This document shows, piece by piece, positions 34,687 to 44,091 of a stretch of 64,000 bases of DNA. The stretch's first letter is position 1, and every line of letters starts with the position of its first letter. The stretch lies in the NCBI RefSeq assembly GCF_007971385.1, contig NZ_CP042434.1:1488001-1552000 (forward strand), in the 5' to 3' direction. The notes beneath the pieces were generated by a model. That model saw nothing but the letters and a program-made list of their open reading frames with translations. It was not told the origin of the DNA and did not search any database. Position numbers and translations under genes: made by a program. This stretch comes from Arachidicoccus ginsenosidivorans. GTDB lineage: Bacteria > Bacteroidota > Bacteroidia > Chitinophagales > Chitinophagaceae.

Positions 34687-35752
34687 TTACGACTTAAGAG
34701 ATCCGATTCCAAGAGAGCTCAGCTCCTGAATTGGATCTGAAATTATTTGATGATTACTGTCTTTATTATCCTTGTTCCCTTCCGTAACGTCCTTGGACAC
34801 CGTATTGATTTCAAAACTTCCCTGAGACATCGCATCCAGCATCTCTAAGGTAGGCACAAAAAACAGACTCCCTGTTTCGGCAGTGCTAAAATCCAGCAAC
34901 CGGTCATAATTACCGGCAGGACTGCCCACAAACATATTTTTCAACATCTTATTTACGGTATCAAATGTGCTCGCATAGGCAATAAAGTAAGTGCCCATTT
35001 CATTGGTGGACATATTGCCAAAGGGCATGTTGTCCCGAATAACCTTTAAGTCATCGCCAACATTTGCCAGTGCCGAATGTGAATTTGCTGGTTTTACGCC
35101 GTCCGGCATTTCTACATCACTTTCCCTGTAACGGCCAAACACCTTTTCCTGCTGGTCAAGTGGTAATGCTTTAAAAGCCTTTAAATCATGGATATACTTT
35201 TGAACAAAAAGATAACTGCCACCTTTATAGGCAGGGTCTGCCTCACCTATCAAGCCATAAAAAGCACGTTCGTACTGCTCGGGGTTTTCGGTACCATCTA
35301 CAAATCCCAATATAGAACGGCCGTCCCAATACCGAAAACCATGCACTTCCTCCACCGGATCGGCTACCGGTGCCAATATTTTGGAAATCTCCAGGGCCAT
35401 ATCATAGCAAATACTGCTATTAAGCCCCTTAAATGAAAATGAAGGTCTCCTCTGGTGGCAACCGCCGTATACTTCGCCCCTCAATAGCTACAAAATCATT
35501 TAATTCGGCGGGACCGGGCTGAGGAAAATCCAGCAAGTTCCAGGCCAAAGGGCCGATCCCTATAACGCAACTGGCACCATGGTCAGGAAAACGAACTTTT
35601 GCAGAATGGTTCAAATTAATCACCAGGGCACAAACTTGTTGAAAAGCCGCCGAAATAGCCTCTGTTGGCAACTCTTTAAAATTCCAGACGGCAAAGATGG
35701 TATTGGTGCCATGGTTATCTAATACATTTTGTGGGTGCGCTGTCGCTGTCAT
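34687..35752 (-). CDS. Dye-decolorizing peroxidase, encapsulin cargo (one frameshift)
   Basis: About 355 residues when repaired. The frame breaks at 35477-35480 (four C on the plus strand, five needed); repair reads EGAKYTAVATRGDLHFHLRG, the expected DyP sequence. GFVDGTENP holds the catalytic Asp of the GxxDG motif, followed further on by the haem-pocket region (MSTNEMGTYFIAYAST). The last residues SSLGIGSLKS form a classical encapsulin-targeting peptide, preceded by a flexible linker. It acts on peroxide inside the encapsulin shell, whose gene starts 12 bp downstream. The physiological substrate is unknown. Confidence 0.95.
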
Positions 35753-35814
35753 ATGTTACTTTCTTTTTATCCTAAATACTAAGCTATAACTCAGTAAAAT
35801 TAAGACATAATCAT

Positions 35815-35846
35815 CAAACATTAAATTAGGCTATTTGCCTCGGCAA
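35815..35846 (-). promoter_or_regulatory. Possible promoter of the DyP-encapsulin unit
   Basis: Minus strand: TTG (35844-35846 complement), 20 bp, then TAATGTTTG (35815-35823), which is TAnnTTTG with one extra base. The -33 end overlaps an inverted repeat TATTTGCC/GGCAAAATA. Weak evidence. Confidence 0.4.
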
Positions 35847-35870
35847 AATAAAAGTGATTAAATTAGCGCT

Positions 35871-36933
35871 TCACGCCTGTCCATCCATCAGGTGCTGAAT
35901 ACCCCGCTTCAGTGAATAAACCTGAGCATGCGGATAGGCTTCTTTAAGCATCATCGCGGCCTCTTTGCTTCTTTTGCCAGTAGTGCAGTAACAAACAATT
36001 GGTTTTTCTACATCCAACCCTTGCATCAATGTACCTAAATTACCTGAAAAGGAAGAAAGTGGCAAAAGCTCCCCCCTATATTAAAGGCGGCGTGTTCCTT
36101 AAAGGAACGTACGTCGATTAACTGATAGCTCCCCTTTAGTAGCGTTTCATAATCTAAAATTTCTACGATCATATGTCCCTCTAAATCGTTTATCTGAATT
36201 TGTTCATTTCTACTTAAGGAAACCTGATACTTACTGCCATCTAAGATATTCACCACAGAAAGCTTGTCCGCCAGAACTGCATTTCTATTGGCAAAATATT
36301 TAAGCACTTCAGTGGCCTGCATGCATCCTATCATCCCCGCAAGTGTTGGCAATACACCACCGTCTGAACAATTAGGCACCAGACTCCCGTTTGCAATTTC
36401 AGGGAAAATATCCCTGTAATTAGCTGAAAATCTGCCATTATCCAATGGAACATTTAAGATGGCTACCTGGCCTTCATATCGGTAAATGGCCCATAGACCA
36501 AGGGTTTCCCTAAAATCACACAGCCGTCGTTTAAAAGATATTTCGATTCGAAATTATCGGTTCCGTCAACAACTAGGTCATAATCAGCCAATAACTCCAT
36601 TATGTTACGCACATCTACCCGGATTTGTAAAGGCAACACCTGAATACCCGGGTTCTGCAACTGAAGTCTAGCAGCCGCAACCGCAGCTTTTGACAAGCCA
36701 ATATCCTGCGGCGTAAATAGTATTTGCCGATGCAAATTAGATTCACTGATCAGATCATCATCTGCCAGACCAATCAAGCCAATACCAGCTGCAGCGAGGT
36801 ATTGACCTACTGGACAGCCCAGGCCACCGGCTCCAACGATTAAAACCCTGGCATTTTTAAGTTGCATTTGCCCCTCCCTTGCAAATCCAGGAAGCGCCAT
36901 CTGGCAATGATATCTATCAAAATTTTCTGCCAT
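35871..36933 (-). CDS. moeB: MoeB/ThiF-type adenylyltransferase fused to a rhodanese domain (two frameshifts)
   Basis: About 355 residues when repaired. The N-terminal E1-like domain has VLIVGAGGLGCPVGQYLA (ATP loop), SNLHRQILF and DLVVDGTDNFESKYLLND. A C-terminal rhodanese domain has VCYCTTGKRSKEA with the active-site Cys. It activates the MoaD C-terminus with ATP, and the rhodanese half can supply the sulfur. Breaks: 36490-36492 (three C should be four) and 36071-36076 (six C should be seven). Both are single-base losses in homopolymers and restore a textbook sequence. Confidence 0.92.
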
Positions 36934-36997
36934 TCAGATCTATATACATTTTTATTAATACAAAACAAACTCAAACTAATCCGAGGCTGATCGAGCG

Positions 36998-37633
36998 CTA
37001 ATCCAGGTCTTTTGCCCGATACTTCGCCAATAAACTGACCGCTTGTCCCGCCTCTTCTGGTGTATTGACATTTAACAGCGCCTTTTTATCAGGAGGTGTT
37101 AATAAATCAATTCCAGTCTGGATCAGCGTTTTTCTAGGGCAGGTAATGCCCTTGGCTAATGCAGCTAATAAAACGGCGTATCCAGCCGGCTCCCAGATCG
37201 TTATTAATGGTTCTGGCAAATCGTCATGTGGACTTTTAAAAGCGGTAGCTATTTGACCTGATTTTCTATTTTTTATTAAAAACCTTAGGGTATCCGCACT
37301 CATTAAAGGCAAATCGCAGGCCACCACCAGCCAGGCTGTTTTATTTTCCCGGTCTGATCTATAGGCGGACAAAATGCCACTTAAAGGGCCCATCCCTAAA
37401 AAAGTATCCGTTAAGGGCTCATATCCAGATTGAATATCCACATCTCCCACCTGATCAGGTCTGCAGGAGATAAATACCTTTGAACAAAATTGTTTTAATA
37501 AATCGGCCGCATAATAACGCTGCTGCTTATCATGGAATTGGATTTTATCCTTCGCCCGCCCCATGCGTATACTTTTCCCTCCAGCCAACACCAGACCGTT
37601 AATGTCCGAAAAATTATGCTCTTTTAAAATCAT
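36998..37633 (-). CDS. mobA: Molybdenum cofactor guanylyltransferase
   Basis: About 210 residues from the Met at 37633 (MILKEHNFSDINGLVLAGG); an earlier Met exists at 37684, but this start fits the family. GLVLAGGKSIRMGRAKD is the GTP-binding loop and VVACDLPLMS the metal-binding Asp region. It attaches GMP to molybdopterin, giving the dinucleotide form used by DMSO-reductase-family enzymes such as the oxidoreductase downstream. Its start overlaps the moaC 3' end by 20 nt. Confidence 0.92.
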   Translation of the reverse strand: MILKEHNFSDINGLVLAGGKSIRMGRAKDKIQFHDKQQRYYAADLLKQFCSKVFISCRPDQVGDVDIQSGYEPLTDTFLGMGPLSGILSAYRSDRENKTAWLVVACDLPLMSADTLRFLIKNRKSGQIATAFKSPHDDLPEPLITIWEPAGYAVLLAALAKGITCPRKTLIQTGIDLLTPPDKKALLNVNTPEEAGQAVSLLAKYRAKDLD

Positions 37634-38090
37634 GCTTCCCTCCTTGCTTTTCCATGAGTTTAATCTCTTTAATAACAATATCATGGCTTAAGGCTTTGCA
37701 CATATCATAAATTGTCAAAGCAGCTATGGAAGCGCCTGTCAGCGCTTCCATCTCTACCCCGGTTTTTGCAGTGATCAGAGCCGTACAGCTAATCACCAAT
37801 TCCTGGTTATTATTTGCCTGAATATCTATGGAACAATTGTCCAGACCCAGCGGGTGACAAAGTGGTATTAATTCCCCTGTCTTTTTTGCCGCCATAATAC
37901 CTGCAATAACTGCCGTTTGCAATACAGCTCCCTTTTTAGTCGTAAAATCCGCCTGTTGCAGCGCATCAAACACAGACTCAGGCAATGCAATAACCGCTCT
38001 GGCCGTCGCCAGTCGTTTGGTTACTTTTTTTTCGCTAACATCCACAATTACCGGCATTGACTTATCATTGATATGTGTAAACTCAGACAT
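37614..38090 (-). CDS. moaC: Cyclic pyranopterin monophosphate synthase
   Basis: 158 residues. KTGELIPLCHPLGL and VEMEALTGASIAALTIYDMCKAL are the diagnostic active-site segments, including the conserved Lys in KKTGE. With MoaA it turns GTP into cyclic pyranopterin monophosphate. It overlaps mobA by 20 nt, which argues for co-translation. Confidence 0.96.
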   Translation of the reverse strand: MSEFTHINDKSMPVIVDVSEKKVTKRLATARAVIALPESVFDALQQADFTTKKGAVLQTAVIAGIMAAKKTGELIPLCHPLGLDNCSIDIQANNNQELVISCTALITAKTGVEMEALTGASIAALTIYDMCKALSHDIVIKEIKLMEKQGGKHDFKRA

Positions 38091-38201
38091 ATTGATTATT
38101 GTTCTTTATAATATATTTTAGATTGTCCAGTATACAATGATTGATTTTACATCCAAATTTCCTATTTTCTTCCTACACGACCAATATGAAAAATCATATA
38201 A

Positions 38202-39409
38202 TTACCAATCATAACGCCAAACCTTAAATCTATCTCCTTTTTTAAATACACCCGGCCCAACAGGTAGCTCCATAAAGGCATCTGCATAAACCAGGTTTGA
38301 GAAATCCCCCGAGCCATTAGTCTCAAAGGGGGTTGCTATTAAAATGCCCTCGGCATTTATTGTCAACTTTACTTGAACAAAATATTGCAGCGGCACATTA
38401 AAAACAACATCCTTTGTTAATGTGGCTATTGAAAAGCAATGCGCATCTATGCCCAACGACTGCTTCAACCAAGGTACAAAATAGCGGTGCAGGCACATAA
38501 ATACAGCCACTGGATTGCCAGGAAATGCAAAGACCAGTTTTTCAGCCTGACTGCCCCCAAACCAAAAAGGCTTTCCAGGCCTTTGTCGTACCTTATGAAA
38601 ACCTTTGACTACACCCAACTTTTCGAGCGCCTCAGGTACAAAGTCAAATTTCCCCTTGGAAACACCGCCTGTCATAAGTAGCACATCATAACTTTTCAGA
38701 TAACCTTCCAGTGCCTCATTAATTTCTTTTGGATCGTCGTTTAAATGATACAAGTCCACTGAAACCTTATACTTTACTAAAGCAGCCTGAATCACCACAC
38801 CATTGGAACGTCTTAATTGATAAGGCGTTGGAGACTGATCAGGGGGGATCATTTCATCGCCGGTGGAGATCACTGCGATTTTGGGCAGTTTTTTCACCAG
38901 TAACGATGTTTTACCAATGGAGGCAGCGAGGCCTATAACAGCCGCTGTTACTACCCGGTTTTTATCTACAAGCAAATCTCCTCGATTTTTGTCTTTTCCC
39001 TCTGGATGAATATTCTGACCGGCGGCAATCATTAATCCTGGCAATAAAGTAGCCCTCCCGTTTTCAATTTTGCAATCTTCATAGCGCACCACAGCGTCCA
39101 GGGACCCATCTACAGCTGCCCCTGTCATAATCTCAACACACTGATCTTGTGAAGTGATGCGTATTGGCGTCATGCCTGCCGCCTGTACGCCAACTACATC
39201 GAAACGATCAACACCTGTCATCAAAGCTGTGGACTGCACAGCAATGCCATCTACCGTTGCCCGGTTAAAAGGAGGCAAATCTCTATCAGCCAAAAGATCC
39301 TCCGCTAGTATCCTACCCAAGGCTTCTGCTAAAGAAAGCTGCTCTGTCCATAATCCTTTTTATAGTCTCCAATTATATTTTCTGCATGCGCAACACTTAC
39401 CATTTCCAT
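38202..39409 (-). CDS. moeA: Molybdopterin molybdenumtransferase (one frameshift near the N-terminus)
   Basis: About 402 residues when repaired. The start at 39409 follows the moaA stop by 3 nt and has AGGAGG just upstream. The frame breaks at 39335-39337, where one added base gives SSFSLAEALGRILAEDLLADRDLPPFNRATVDGIAV when split and joined. Other motifs are ISTGDEM, TGGVSKGKFDF and FPGNPVAVFMC. It inserts molybdate into adenylylated molybdopterin. Without the repair the protein would begin internally at 39320. Confidence 0.94.
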
Positions 39410-39412
39410 CAG

Positions 39413-40405
39413 TTATCCTCCTATAGTTGCCATGGACGGCTGTTTAATAATGTTATTAGTCTTATTTTTCTCAGCCTCCCATCCATCCAGGGGTTTATTA
39501 AGAACAGCACTTAATAGTTGTTTTTCAATCACTTGATCTGAAGCACCCGCCCTAATTAAATCTTTCAAGTTTAAGACTCCCTGGCCATACAAACAGGTCC
39601 TGAGTCCTCCTTTGGCAGTAATTCTAAGCCGGTTACAACTACCACAAAAGGAGCGGGTATAGGCTGCAATGACACCTATATCCCCTTGATGACCCTCAAT
39701 ATGATAGTTTAAAGCCGTTGCATGAATGGGATCTTGCATTTTGGCAAGGTCTGGATATTGTTCTCTTATATGCTCAATAATACGAGAAAAGTTCCAGGAA
39801 AGAGAGATATCATGTGTACCGCCATTAAAAGGCATTTCTTCAATAAACCGTACACTTACAGGCATGGATTTCGTGAGCGCAACCAATGGTAAAATATCCT
39901 GCGTATTGCAATCTTCCATAACAACTGTATTAATTTTAACGGCTATGCCTGCTAAAAGTAACTTCTCAAGGGTGTTTAATACTTGGGGCAATGCGTCGCG
40001 TCTGGTAATATCAATAAAGCGCTGCCTATCCAATGTATCCAGGCTTAGATTAACTGAGCGAATACCTAGTTTTTTTAATTCAGGGATATAAGGCTCCGTA
40101 AGCAATCCATTGGTTGTTAATGTGATTTCCTTCAGACCGTGTCCGAGCATTTTGGACAACTCACCTAAAAAGGGCATCAGATCTTTTCTAACAAACGGCT
40201 CGCCGCCCGTGATCCTGATTTTCTCAACGCCCATTGTAATTAGTAGTCGGGAAATGCGCAACATCTCTTCAGTCGTCATGAGTTCAGCCTTAGGCAACCA
40301 ATTAAGTCCGACCGCAGGCATGCAATAGGTGCATCTTAGATTGCACTTATCTGTCACCGCGAGTCGCAAATAATTTATTGTCCGCCCATGGCTGTCTGTT
40401 ATCAT
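39413..40405 (-). CDS. moaA: GTP 3',8-cyclase (radical SAM)
   Basis: 330 residues. The radical-SAM motif CNLRCTYC is near residue 22, the second Fe-S cluster has FCGSCNRLRIT and LRTCLYG, and the C-terminus ends in the required Gly-Gly (SMATIGG). It is the first enzyme of molybdenum cofactor synthesis. It heads the minus-strand group moaA-moeA-moaC-mobA-moeB. Confidence 0.97.
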   Translation of the reverse strand: MITDSHGRTINYLRLAVTDKCNLRCTYCMPAVGLNWLPKAELMTTEEMLRISRLLITMGVEKIRITGGEPFVRKDLMPFLGELSKMLGHGLKEITLTTNGLLTEPYIPELKKLGIRSVNLSLDTLDRQRFIDITRRDALPQVLNTLEKLLLAGIAVKINTVVMEDCNTQDILPLVALTKSMPVSVRFIEEMPFNGGTHDISLSWNFSRIIEHIREQYPDLAKMQDPIHATALNYHIEGHQGDIGVIAAYTRSFCGSCNRLRITAKGGLRTCLYGQGVLNLKDLIRAGASDQVIEKQLLSAVLNKPLDGWEAEKNKTNNIIKQPSMATIGG

Positions 40406-40716
40406 TTCTTAATCTGAGTTAATAAACTTGCCTATAAAATATACATTATGATGACCAGGTTTATTATTCATTGTAAACTTATTCTAAGTAGTCCCAATTT
40501 ACAAGCTTTAAACCAAATCTCCTTTCAGGATGTAAGTTAACGCTTTCTGGGCAATAGCACAGACTGTTTAGCCCTCAAAAATGACTTTTAACAGACCCGT
40601 ATTTTTTGATCGAATATTCTGTTAACCAACATTAACCCTAAGTCTGATCTAGGGCTATTAATAACCGATTTATTCTAGCAAATGTCCGTTAGTATCAGCG
40701 CCTTTTAATTAGAAAG
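40406..40716. other. Intergenic region upstream of moaA
   Basis: About 310 bp between the divergent moaA and GNAT genes. A TAAGTTTA element (complement at 40474-40481) resembles a -7 box for moaA, but no TTG lies at the right distance. No riboswitch-like fold was recognised. Confidence 0.4.
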
Positions 40717-40750
40717 TTGTCAGTTTTTTGAGTAATTAAAATTAATTTTG
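40717..40750 (+). promoter_or_regulatory. Possible promoter of the GNAT gene
   Basis: TTG at 40717-40719 and TAATTTTG at 40743-40750; the 23-bp spacing is a little long. It lies 38 bp before the start codon. Confidence 0.5.
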
Positions 40751-40787
40751 AGTCAAGCATTATCGCTATAGATATAAATCGAAAATT

Positions 40788-41222
40788 ATGACCAGTCAAG
40801 AATATATCATAAAATCCGGCTTTGAAAATATGGACACAGAGGCCATTTATACCTATCTCAGCACGGAAAGTTATTGGGCTAAGGGTATTCCATTTGTAAC
40901 CGTTAATAACGCTATTAAGAATTCTTTTTGTTTGGGTATTTTTAAAGAGGAAAAGCAGGTTGGTTTTGCCAGGCTAGTTACAGACTATGCCACTTTCGCT
41001 TATCTGGCTGATGTTTATATATTGGAAGCACACAGAAATAAAGGACTTTCTAAAGCGCTCATGGCTCATATCATGAATTTAGACTGGGTGGCTGGGCTTA
41101 GAAGGATTTCCCTTGCCACCAAAGATGCGCATGAACTATACCGACAGTTCGGCTTTGAAAGTCCAGCCAAGCCGGAAACTCTTATGGAAATTACCAGGCC
41201 GGAGATTTATCAAAAAAAGTAA
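40788..41222 (+). CDS. GNAT family N-acetyltransferase
   Basis: 144 residues. YLADVYILEAHRNKGLSKALM contains the acetyl-CoA-binding R/Q-x-x-G-x-G/S type loop, and ELYRQFGFESPAKPE is the common C-terminal region. The acceptor substrate is unknown. Single gene. Confidence 0.9.
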   Translation: MTSQEYIIKSGFENMDTEAIYTYLSTESYWAKGIPFVTVNNAIKNSFCLGIFKEEKQVGFARLVTDYATFAYLADVYILEAHRNKGLSKALMAHIMNLDWVAGLRRISLATKDAHELYRQFGFESPAKPETLMEITRPEIYQKK

Positions 41223-41285
41223 TAGATGATGCATCATACTTGTCATTTAAACGAGTTGAATTATTCACCCTTATTGTTGAAGATC

Positions 41286-41847
41286 TTAAGTCAACAAAGC
41301 TTTGAGCCTTTTAATATTCAAACGATCTTTTACAATCGTTACAGGCTGCACGTTACCAACAGTTCTACTGTTGATTAAAATATCTCCTTCCTTCAAAAAA
41401 ATAATCGTAATTTGTTCACCCCAGGAAAGTAAACTAAATCGGGTTAAAGCAGTAATTAACTGATTTTCTGGATCAGTTTCAAGATGTGCAATGCGAAAAT
41501 TATTCATCAAAACTTTTTCGATATCATCCAACCTATACCCATGTACCAAATGAAGTACATCAAAGCAACGTCTTTGCTTCATACGCTTAGCGGTAAAATA
41601 CCAAAGTGCAATTCCAAATACAATCAACAGCCATCCTTGCACCACAATAGACAGAGGCATGTCAGGTTTTAATTTCAAAAAAAGCAACAATATCCCCACA
41701 AATATCAAAACAGAGGAAACAAATAAATAAAGTTATCCACCTGACTAAAAAATCTTTTTGGCCATTTATGACTGGATTTAAGGGTGTAACAAACCGATCG
41801 AATGATAAGTTAAGGGAAGTCTTGATAGAAGCAAGCTGGTTCGCCAT
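41286..41847 (-). CDS. Putative membrane protein, probably truncated and frameshifted
   Basis: Two hydrophobic stretches (SVLIFVGILLLFL and GWLLIVFGIALWYFT) are followed by a soluble C-terminal ~95 residues (LHLVHGYRLDDIEKVLMNNF). A one-base loss near 41716-41733 separates the first residues from the rest. The upstream ~80 bp (41768-41847) are antisense to a transposase remnant, so the true N-terminus is probably lost. Family not recognised. Confidence 0.6.
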
Positions 41848-42005
41848 TAAGTTAGACCCGGCAATGACCCTATATTTTTCTGACTATTGTAAGAAAATAG
41901 CTAAAAATGAGGCCATCACAAAAATAGACAAAAACTTCTTTCAAGAGTTAGGTTTGTAATGGTTCATCAGACCAAATCCGTCACCTCAACTATGGGCAAA
42001 ACGGG
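41768..42005 (+). mobile_element. Remnant of an IS110-family transposase (C-terminal end)
   Basis: GFKGVTNRSNDKLREVLIEASWFAIKLDPAM and SDYCKKIAKNEAITKI, read in short pieces, resemble the conserved C-terminal region of IS110-type transposases. A small indel near 41925-41935 leads to a second frame with QKLLSRVRFV, the usual continuation. No complete transposase or terminal boundary is present. Confidence 0.55.
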
Positions 42006-42048
42006 TGGAGAATGAGTTGTTTTAGGCATGGCAACAATAATATAAGCC

Positions 42049-42150
42049 GCCCAACGAAAATCGAAGGACGGCTCGGTATATTACCGTTGGCCAGGCTATT
42101 CCTATCAGGTTGCGCTCCCGCAGCGCCTGAGTCCGCTTTACCTGTTAGGC
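42049..42150. other. attC-like imperfect palindrome
   Basis: GCCCAAC at 42049-42055 and GTTAGGC at 42144-42150 bound a 102-bp GC-richer palindromic stretch. The inner boxes CGAAGGAC and GTCCGC are also roughly complementary, in the order of an integron attC site. No integrase or second attC is seen, so this is tentative. Confidence 0.3.
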
Positions 42151-42238
42151 TAAAGTTAAGAAAATTAATAAATCAAGATTATTTATCTGTCTAATGATTT
42201 ATGGGCGACAAAACGTTTGCGAATATTCGCAATACCTA

Positions 42239-42757
42239 TTATACCAATTTTATTTTGCCGAGCATTGGTATCATATTCTTTTCGTCAAGTGAATAGCTGT
42301 CATTTTCAAGATATAATTTTTGAAAAGCCGACAAATCATCCGGACTTTCGTCAAGCATCTGATACATTTTTCTAAAGAAATCCTCTCTGTCAAGTCCAGG
42401 GTTGAACACCATTGTCATTTTCACAATGCCGTTCGAGTTGTTGTTATAACCGTGGAGTGAAAGTCTTGGAATGTGAATTACAGTTCCTGCCTCTACCTTT
42501 ATTTCACCATTACCTGTTAGAACTGTCAACTTTCCCTCACGAATTATAAACGTTTCGTCCATTTGTTTATGGTAATGCAATTTCGGACCCCTTGCATTGG
42601 CTTCCATTTCAATTTCATAAAAGCCAAATTAATTATTGGTTAAAGTGGTCGGAACAATTACTTTTAATTTATTCCCTTGGCTTTGAAATTGTTCATTTTT
42701 ATCTAATGGAACGATGACAGCGTCATCGTTCCATTCTTTTAAAAGTAAATCTTTCAT
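42239..42757 (-). pseudogene. Cupin-domain protein interrupted by an in-frame stop
   Basis: From ATG 42757 the frame reads MKDLLLKEWNDDAVIV... up to LTNN, then TAA (42629-42631), then FGFYEIEMEANARGPKLHYH without change of frame. The cupin core is clear: KLHYHKQMDETFIIREG and GTVIHIPRLSLHGY. Changing one base (for example CAA to TAA for Gln) explains the stop. The part from Met 42607 could still be made. It starts 4 bp after the DUF1398 stop, so the two form an operon. Ligand unknown. Confidence 0.75.
42707..42733. repeat. Perfect 12-bp inverted repeat inside the cupin gene
   Basis: TGGAACGATGAC and its complement flank AGC, within the first codons of the cupin gene. It could be an operator or a translational hairpin, or chance. 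Confidence 0.5.
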
Positions 42758-42761
42758 AGTT

Positions 42762-43153
42762 TTAATTTTGTGGAATTTCCTCAACCAAAATTTCATTGCC
42801 TGCTTTGTCGAAATAAGTGCAGGTCATTTTATCCATACAAACATTCCATTTCTCAATACCAAATGTTGCACACATTTTAATGAAAGTTGGATAGCCTGTT
42901 TTGCCATGCTGATGTTCCTTCAATTTTTTTTAAACTGTTCTGCATTAACGGTATCAGCAATAACCAAATGTTCATAGCGTGCAGGGGAAATGGCCTTATA
43001 GTCATTTTCTCCATAATAATCGGTGTGCCCATCCATTACAAAGGTTTCGTAATAAGCCACTCCTAATTTTTTGATGTCCTGAATGAAAGCAGGAAAATCT
43101 GCACCTGTTTTTACCTTGCTGTGAGCTGTTTTGATTTGTTCTACTGTAAACAT
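42762..43153 (-). CDS. DUF1398 family protein (one frameshift)
   Basis: About 130 residues when repaired. It starts MFTVEQIKTAHSKVKTGADF, the DUF1398 N-terminus. At 42924-42931 a run of eight T (plus strand) should be nine; repair continues LKEHQHGKTGYPTFIKMC and ends at 42762. Function unknown. It precedes the cupin gene by 4 bp. Confidence 0.85.
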
Positions 43154-43326
43154 TTTTTCTTGATTTTTAATTGTTAAACGATTTGTTGAATTACAGGCAA
43201 CCATAATGCTTAAACGGGATAGTATGATTGTCGATTTTAGAATTGATTTTACCATCGGTCTTTACATTAAGATTATGATGCAAAGTTGCGACGATGAAAC
43301 CCCTAAAATTGTAAAAAATCGTTTTT

Positions 43327-44091
43327 CTACAAGAAGCGTTTGAAATTTTCGGGTGTGTTTCCCGTAAATTGTTTGAAGTCTTTGATAAAATGGGCTTGAT
43401 CGAAGAAATTGTTTTCGTAACAAATTTCTGTTAGCGTTTTGCTTTCGTTCAGATTGTTAAGAACTGTGTTGAAGCGAACAATGGAAGCAAATTTTTTGGC
43501 TGTAGTTCCTACTACTTTCCTAAACCGCTTTTCAAATGGGCTTTGGCTGATAAACAGTTTTTCGTTCAGTTCTTTTATGCGGATTGTCCCATTGCTTTGG
43601 TAAATGAGTTTAACCGCTTCAACAATTAATTTGTCTGTTTGAATGTCTTTGAGCTGGGATACTAAAAACTGCTCAACGATTTTTATCCGTTGTTTATCTG
43701 TATTGGCAATTGCTATTTTTTCTTCAACTTCTATGACGCTGTTTTTGTCAAAAATATAGTCAAGCGAAAGGCTTAAATTAAAGAGGTAGTTGGCAGGATG
43801 TAAAGCGAAATGTGTAAAACCTGTTTCGGTAAAGTAAACTAATATAGTTCCGATGTTTGCCGAATTTTTGAATACTTTGTAGCTGTCAGTAATTCCTGTT
43901 ATTCCGGCTGTTGTTAGTTTGCTTTCTTTGTTGTCTTTTAAGGTCGAAAGTCGTCCTTTATATTGAAAGCCAATAACAAGTCCCGAAGATGGAAGGACTT
44001 TATATTCATTTTCCAATTCATTCTCCGACACTACAAAATATTTGATGTAGGGTCTAAGTTGTTCAGTCGGAAAATGTTTGTCAAATTTCAT
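43327..44091 (-). CDS. AraC family transcriptional regulator
   Basis: About 255 residues from the Met at 44091 (MKFDKHFPTEQLRPYIKYF); an upstream Met at 44121 is possible. The N-terminal ~110 residues match the DUF6597-type sensor domain. The C-terminal ~90 contain the AraC DNA-binding helices (FDQAHFIKDFKQFTGNTPENF). AT-richer codon use than the moa genes suggests recent acquisition together with the DUF1398 and cupin genes, which it may regulate. Confidence 0.88.
   Translation of the reverse strand: MKFDKHFPTEQLRPYIKYFVVSENELENEYKVLPSSGLVIGFQYKGRLSTLKDNKESKLTTAGITGITDSYKVFKNSANIGTILVYFTETGFTHFALHPANYLFNLSLSLDYIFDKNSVIEVEEKIAIANTDKQRIKIVEQFLVSQLKDIQTDKLIVEAVKLIYQSNGTIRIKELNEKLFISQSPFEKRFRKVVGTTAKKFASIVRFNTVLNNLNESKTLTEICYENNFFDQAHFIKDFKQFTGNTPENFKRFL

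Noticed and set aside
40406..40716. Moco riboswitch before moaA
   Set aside because: No fitting structure recognised, and these riboswitches are not known to me from Bacteroidota.
41768..41847. N-terminus of the minus-strand membrane protein (MANQLASIKTSL...)
   Set aside because: The same DNA reads better on the plus strand as an IS110 transposase tail; the real membrane-protein start is uncertain.
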